Assembly: GCA_019359115.1 (NCBI GenBank)
Contig: JAHHHW010000094.1
Coordinates: 1-55,482, forward strand
Direction: 5' to 3'
DNA length: 55,482 nt
DNA from: Pelatocladus maniniholoensis HA4357-MV3
GTDB taxonomy: Bacteria; Cyanobacteriota; Cyanobacteriia; Cyanobacteriales; Nostocaceae
Shown here: piece by piece, positions 52,424 to 55,482 of the stretch
How the letters are laid out: the number at the start of each line of letters is the position of its first letter
Numbering within the stretch: the first letter of the stretch is position 1
Notes under the pieces: generated by a model
Databases searched by the model: none
What the model was told of the DNA's origin: nothing
What the model saw: the letters and a program-made list of their open reading frames with translations, nothing else
Program-made: the position numbers and the translations under genes

Positions 52424-52541
52424 ATACCAATTAAATATGAAGCTGCACATTATTTTAACCCCTCCCAACCTCCCCTTACCAAGGGGAGGTGCCGAAGGTG
52501 GTGGGGTTCTTTCTATGCATCTTCATATGGAAATGATATAA
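52424..52541. mobile_element. MITE-like element with imperfect terminal inverted repeats
   Basis: ATATGAAGCTGCACA (52435) and the inverse of TATGCATCTTCATAT (52514) are imperfect arms, with weaker pairing continuing outward. The core has a perfect CCTCCCCTT / AAGGGGAGG hairpin at 52469-52489. No coding capacity. It lies right beside the IscB remnant. Confidence 0.65.
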
Positions 52542-52668
52542 CTTAAAATTTAGAGTTTAATCTTGCTTCCTTTTAAAGTTTATGGAATACTAAAAACAAC
52601 GGCCGCTTCAAATTTACACTATTTTATTGCCTTTTACAATACTCTAAAATAGAGTTCAAATCTTAATA

Positions 52669-52704
52669 AAAATTAAAACTAAAATTAAAATTAAAATTAA
52701 AAAG
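52669..52704. repeat. AAAATT hexamer run
   Basis: About six near-identical hexamers (AAAATT, AAAACT, AAAATT three times, AAAAAG) in tandem, roughly 110 bases ahead of the small-protein start. They give a strongly A-tracted, probably curved segment. Confidence 0.75.
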
Positions 52705-52811
52705 AGCTTATATTAACCAAAAGAAATTCAAACCCATATACTCTATCAATCTGAGAAATTTAGTTTAAAAATAGAGCATATAGATACAAATTTCAAAAAG
52801 GAGATTTAGAT

Positions 52812-52988
52812 ATGAGTTTAATAGATGGCTTATTACTGACTTTAATTAGTACAGTGATTTGTATTGTCTTTCCCAAGCTTTTATCTATAATATTGGCAAC
52901 CAAGACTAAACACACCTCATCAACACCAGCACAGGTAAAGATGCAAGAAACCGAAACTACCACGGAAGTAGCTAATTTGCCGTCCTAA
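52812..52988 (+). CDS. Small membrane protein B, 58 residues
   Basis: A strong ribosome site (AAGGAG) precedes the ATG. The product starts MSLIDGLLLTLISTVICIVF followed by PKLLSIILATKTKHTS and an acidic/Thr-rich tail ending EVANLPS. The helix and the P-K-L-L-S-I-I motif are nearly the same as in the protein at 51860, while the tails are unrelated. It has one predicted membrane helix and no recognised family. The terminator hairpin at 53033 follows. Paralogy and two good ribosome sites make chance frames unlikely. Confidence 0.65.
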   Translation: MSLIDGLLLTLISTVICIVFPKLLSIILATKTKHTSSTPAQVKMQETETTTEVANLPS

Positions 52989-53032
52989 GCCATTAATTTA
53001 GATATGTTTCTGACTTTTCACGATATCTGGAA

Positions 53033-53060
53033 AACCTCTTTCCTAAAAGGAGAGAGGCTT
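53033..53060. terminator. Terminator between the small protein gene and recQ
   Basis: AACCTCTTTCCT pairs with AGGAGAGAGGCTT around a three-base loop (one mismatch), with T-rich sequence on the plus-strand side and TTTT on the other. It can stop transcription from both convergent genes. Confidence 0.7.
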
Positions 53061-53078
53061 TAAATTTATTTCCAATTT

Positions 53079-55235
53079 TCATTTACGGCTCTTTTTTCGC
53101 CACTTACTTCTAACTAGACGAATTTCTTCAAAGCTATAACTATCGCCAAGATATTCTTTAATTGGGGTAAGGGCAATATCTCCCAGAATTTCTAACACTT
53201 GCAAGATTTTTTGCTGTTTTTCTGGTGGTACTAAATGATTTAAGTCTATGGGTTGATTTTTTTCAATTAAATCGCAGAGGTGACTAAAAATTGTTGTTGA
53301 GCGCAGGTTGCGTTTTTCGGCAATTTCTGAGATATTTAAACCTTGTTGATATAACAGCAAAGTTTGTAATTCTGTAGCGGAAAGCGAGCTAGAAGCAGAT
53401 GGAAGGTTCAGTTTTTGTTCTGGAGAATTGTTTTCTTGGCAATATGCGCGAATTTCGGCAATAAATTTATCACCATATTGACTCAGTTTATGGCTACCTA
53501 CCCCGGAAAGTTGACTAAATGCATCTTTAGTTTGGGGTTTGACTTGAACCATTAATTTAAGAGTTGAATCAGGAAAAATTACATAAGGTGGAACAGACTG
53601 TTCATCTGCTAGTTGTTTCCGTAGCGATCGCAACCTCTGCAATAACATTTCTGCTTCTACGGTTTTAGCATTATCTTCAGTCCAAGTGATCTTTTGTGTG
53701 ACGGTGACAGCAATCGAAACGGTGCGCTGTCGTCGCATGACTTCCCAACTCAAGGGGTTCAGTTTTAAAACGGCGTAACCATCAGTACTTTGTTCTACTA
53801 AACCTTGATGTAACAAAGAACGTCCCAGCATTCGCCACTCTTCCAAGCTTTTATCTTTACCGATACCGTAGGTAGATAGTTTTTCGTGTTCGTATTGAGC
53901 AACTTTTTGGGTTTTCGCTCCCCGCAGAACATCTATAATATGACCCATGCCAAATTTTTCTTTGCAACGGGCGATACAAGAGAGAAATTTCATCGCTTCC
54001 ACTGTCCAATCCTGCATTGGTTTGGGATAGCGACAGTTATCACAATTATCACAATTTCCCGGAAAACGTTCGCCAAAATAACTAAGTTGAATTGTGCGGC
54101 GACAGTCTGTACCTTCGGCATAATCTATCATCTGTCGCAATTGTTGTTTAGCTATTAACTGTTCTTGTGGTTCACTTTTTTGATTGATGAGAAATTCGAT
54201 AATTTTGACATCACCATAGCTGAGAAATAGTGTACAACGTGAAGTCTCCCCATCTCTACCCGCTCTACCTGATTCTTGATAGTAACTTTCTAAATTACGA
54301 GGTATATCAAAGTGAATCACAAACCGTACATCTGGTTTATTGATACCCATACCAAAGGCGATAGTTGCTACCATGACTCGCACATCATCACGAATAAAGC
54401 GAGTCTGATTTTTACTTCGTTCTTCGTCTGTCAAACCAGCGTGGTAAGGTAGGACAGAGACTTTATCATGTTGGAGTTTAAAGGTGATTTCATCAACTTT
54501 TTTGCGGGTTAAACAGTAAATAATTCCCGAACCTTCAGAATCGCGAATTAGTTCTAGGAGTTCGGCGTAAGCATTCTTTTTTTTGGGACGAACTTCGTAG
54601 TAAAGATTTTGGCGGTTGAAGCTGGCGATGTGAATGCTGGGATCTTTTAACCCTAGTTGCTGGATGATATCATGACGGACGCGATCAGTGGCGGTAGCTG
54701 TAAATGCCCAAGTTGGCACGTCAGCGTAACGTTTTCGCAGTATAATTAATTTGCGATATTCTGGACGAAAGTCGTGTCCCCACTCAGAAACACAGTGCGC
54801 TTCATCAATAGCAAACGCAGAAATACCAACTTGATGATGAATTAAATCTAGAAATGGTAGAAATCTATCACTGACAAGACGTTCTGGAGCAACGTAGAGT
54901 AATTTAACCTTACCTTGGATAATGTATTGTTCACGCGATCGCGTCTGGTAAGAGTTGAGACTGCTATTGAGAAATGTCGCCGCTACACCATTTTTTCGCA
55001 GTGCTTCCACTTGATCTTGCATCAAAGCGATCAAAGGTGACACTACTACTGTCACACCTTTTTTGATCAGTGCTGGTAGTTGAAAGCATAACGACTTTCC
55101 GCCGCCTGTGGGCATAATAATCATCAAATCCCGATTAGAAAGCGCATTTTCGATAATTTCTTTTTGTCCAAGGCGAAAGTTATCGTAACCGAAGTGATAT
55201 TTCAGCGTTTTTTCTAATTGAGGGTACTCAGACAT
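53079..55235 (-). CDS. recQ: ATP-dependent DNA helicase RecQ
   Basis: A protein of 718 residues. Superfamily 2 helicase motifs: Q-motif region FRLGQKEII, Walker A MPTGGGKSLC (Lys47), DEAH at 144-147, and motif VI QESGRAGRDG. The RecQ-C zinc site (CRRTIQLSYFGERFPGNCDN, CDNC) and winged helix follow, then an HRDC domain (LSGVGSHKLSQYGDKFIAEI) and a C-terminal helix-turn-helix segment (LSATELQTLLLYQQGLNISE). It unwinds 3'-5' at forks and recombination intermediates. The ATG at 55235 gives the typical start. Confidence 0.95.
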   Translation of the reverse strand: MSEYPQLEKTLKYHFGYDNFRLGQKEIIENALSNRDLMIIMPTGGGKSLCFQLPALIKKGVTVVVSPLIALMQDQVEALRKNGVAATFLNSSLNSYQTRSREQYIIQGKVKLLYVAPERLVSDRFLPFLDLIHHQVGISAFAIDEAHCVSEWGHDFRPEYRKLIILRKRYADVPTWAFTATATDRVRHDIIQQLGLKDPSIHIASFNRQNLYYEVRPKKKNAYAELLELIRDSEGSGIIYCLTRKKVDEITFKLQHDKVSVLPYHAGLTDEERSKNQTRFIRDDVRVMVATIAFGMGINKPDVRFVIHFDIPRNLESYYQESGRAGRDGETSRCTLFLSYGDVKIIEFLINQKSEPQEQLIAKQQLRQMIDYAEGTDCRRTIQLSYFGERFPGNCDNCDNCRYPKPMQDWTVEAMKFLSCIARCKEKFGMGHIIDVLRGAKTQKVAQYEHEKLSTYGIGKDKSLEEWRMLGRSLLHQGLVEQSTDGYAVLKLNPLSWEVMRRQRTVSIAVTVTQKITWTEDNAKTVEAEMLLQRLRSLRKQLADEQSVPPYVIFPDSTLKLMVQVKPQTKDAFSQLSGVGSHKLSQYGDKFIAEIRAYCQENNSPEQKLNLPSASSSLSATELQTLLLYQQGLNISEIAEKRNLRSTTIFSHLCDLIEKNQPIDLNHLVPPEKQQKILQVLEILGDIALTPIKEYLGDSYSFEEIRLVRSKWRKKSRK

Positions 55236-55446
55236 AGCGATCGCTTTTTTTAGGCTTTCTGCGTAGGTAGTGATGAAGATATCAGAATTTTAACAATCTC
55301 CCGCCTGGAAGTGGCAATAATTCAGAGAAGCGATCGCTCCTCTTTCCCAAAATTTATGTAACTGCCTAGCTAGTAGTATTTGAGGAAAGGAAAACAGAGA
55401 CATTACCTTGTAATGCGTTACTTATCACTTCCAGGAGATTAAGACC

Positions 55447-55482
55447 ATGCTTAGATGCAGTCGAAAGAAAAGAACGAATATT
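55447..55482 (+). CDS. Start of an unidentified gene, cut by the window edge
   Basis: CAGGAGATTAAGACC precedes an ATG at 55447, giving MLRCSRKKRTNI up to the edge. The ribosome site is good, but 12 codons cannot identify a product. The 210 bases between recQ and this start hold HIP1 copies and probably both promoters. Confidence 0.35.
   Translation, partial: MLRCSRKKRTNI

Overview
The window looks like chromosomal DNA from a filamentous, probably heterocyst-forming (Nostocales-type) cyanobacterium. It is AT-rich and densely sprinkled with the HIP1 octamer GCGATCGC. It carries short tandem heptamer repeats and hairpin/MITE-like repeats typical of these genomes. Its gene content also fits: an RRM protein next to rpsU, PATAN and roadblock proteins, an HhoA-type protease, acyl-ACP synthetase-like and pyruvate dehydrogenase E2 genes. 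The genus is an inference; no 16S or phylogenetic marker is present.

Layout. 0-2 kb is a decayed edge: the tail of a TnpB gene with the right-end hairpin of an IS200/IS605 element abuts a histidine kinase that has lost its phospho-acceptor region, and an aldo/keto reductase fragment ends in ten copies of a 21-bp repeat. 2-10.5 kb is metabolism and transport: ilvA, a FetAB-like ABC pair transcribed with a secreted penicillin-acylase-family Ntn hydrolase, and a divergent FecCD-FecCD-FecE siderophore/cobalamin-type importer. 10.6-18.8 kb has an MFS permease, an ABC exporter, a roadblock protein, a V4R-like protein, a PATAN protein, a VOC protein and a GerMN lipoprotein. 19.2-25.3 kb has a 1,041-residue membrane protein with a strict 98-residue repeat, the rbp-rpsU pair, an HhoA-type protease and a small membrane protein. 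25.3-27.6 kb is AT-rich and essentially gene-free, with duplicated promoter-like segments carrying helically phased TTGCAT repeats.

27.6-46.8 kb is one co-directional Wzx/Wzy-type exopolysaccharide locus. It has a membrane NDP-sugar 4,6-dehydratase, methyltransferase, flippase, three GT4 glycosyltransferases, polymerase, a beta-helix lipoprotein, the initiating phosphoglycosyl transferase, then a sugar-modification block (WbqC, PIG-L deacetylase, FemAB/GNAT-like, WbpG/PseA-like amidotransferase, DegT aminotransferase) and a Wzc-type co-polymerase/BY-kinase, closed by a strong terminator. The dehydratase plus DegT enzyme would make a 4-amino-4,6-dideoxy sugar; the modification block would change acyl or amide groups on amino sugars. 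No outer-membrane Wza-type exporter gene is present.

46.9-55.5 kb returns to housekeeping genes (pyruvate dehydrogenase E2, a YlqD protein, an AMP-forming acyl ligase, recQ). Between the ligase and recQ lie two paralogous small membrane proteins separated by an IscB remnant and a MITE-like repeat. The most notable leads are the 98-residue repeat protein, the acylase beside iron-type transporters, the phased TTGCAT promoter duplication, the amino-sugar modification block, and the paired small membrane proteins. No CRISPR array, tRNA or rRNA gene was recognised.
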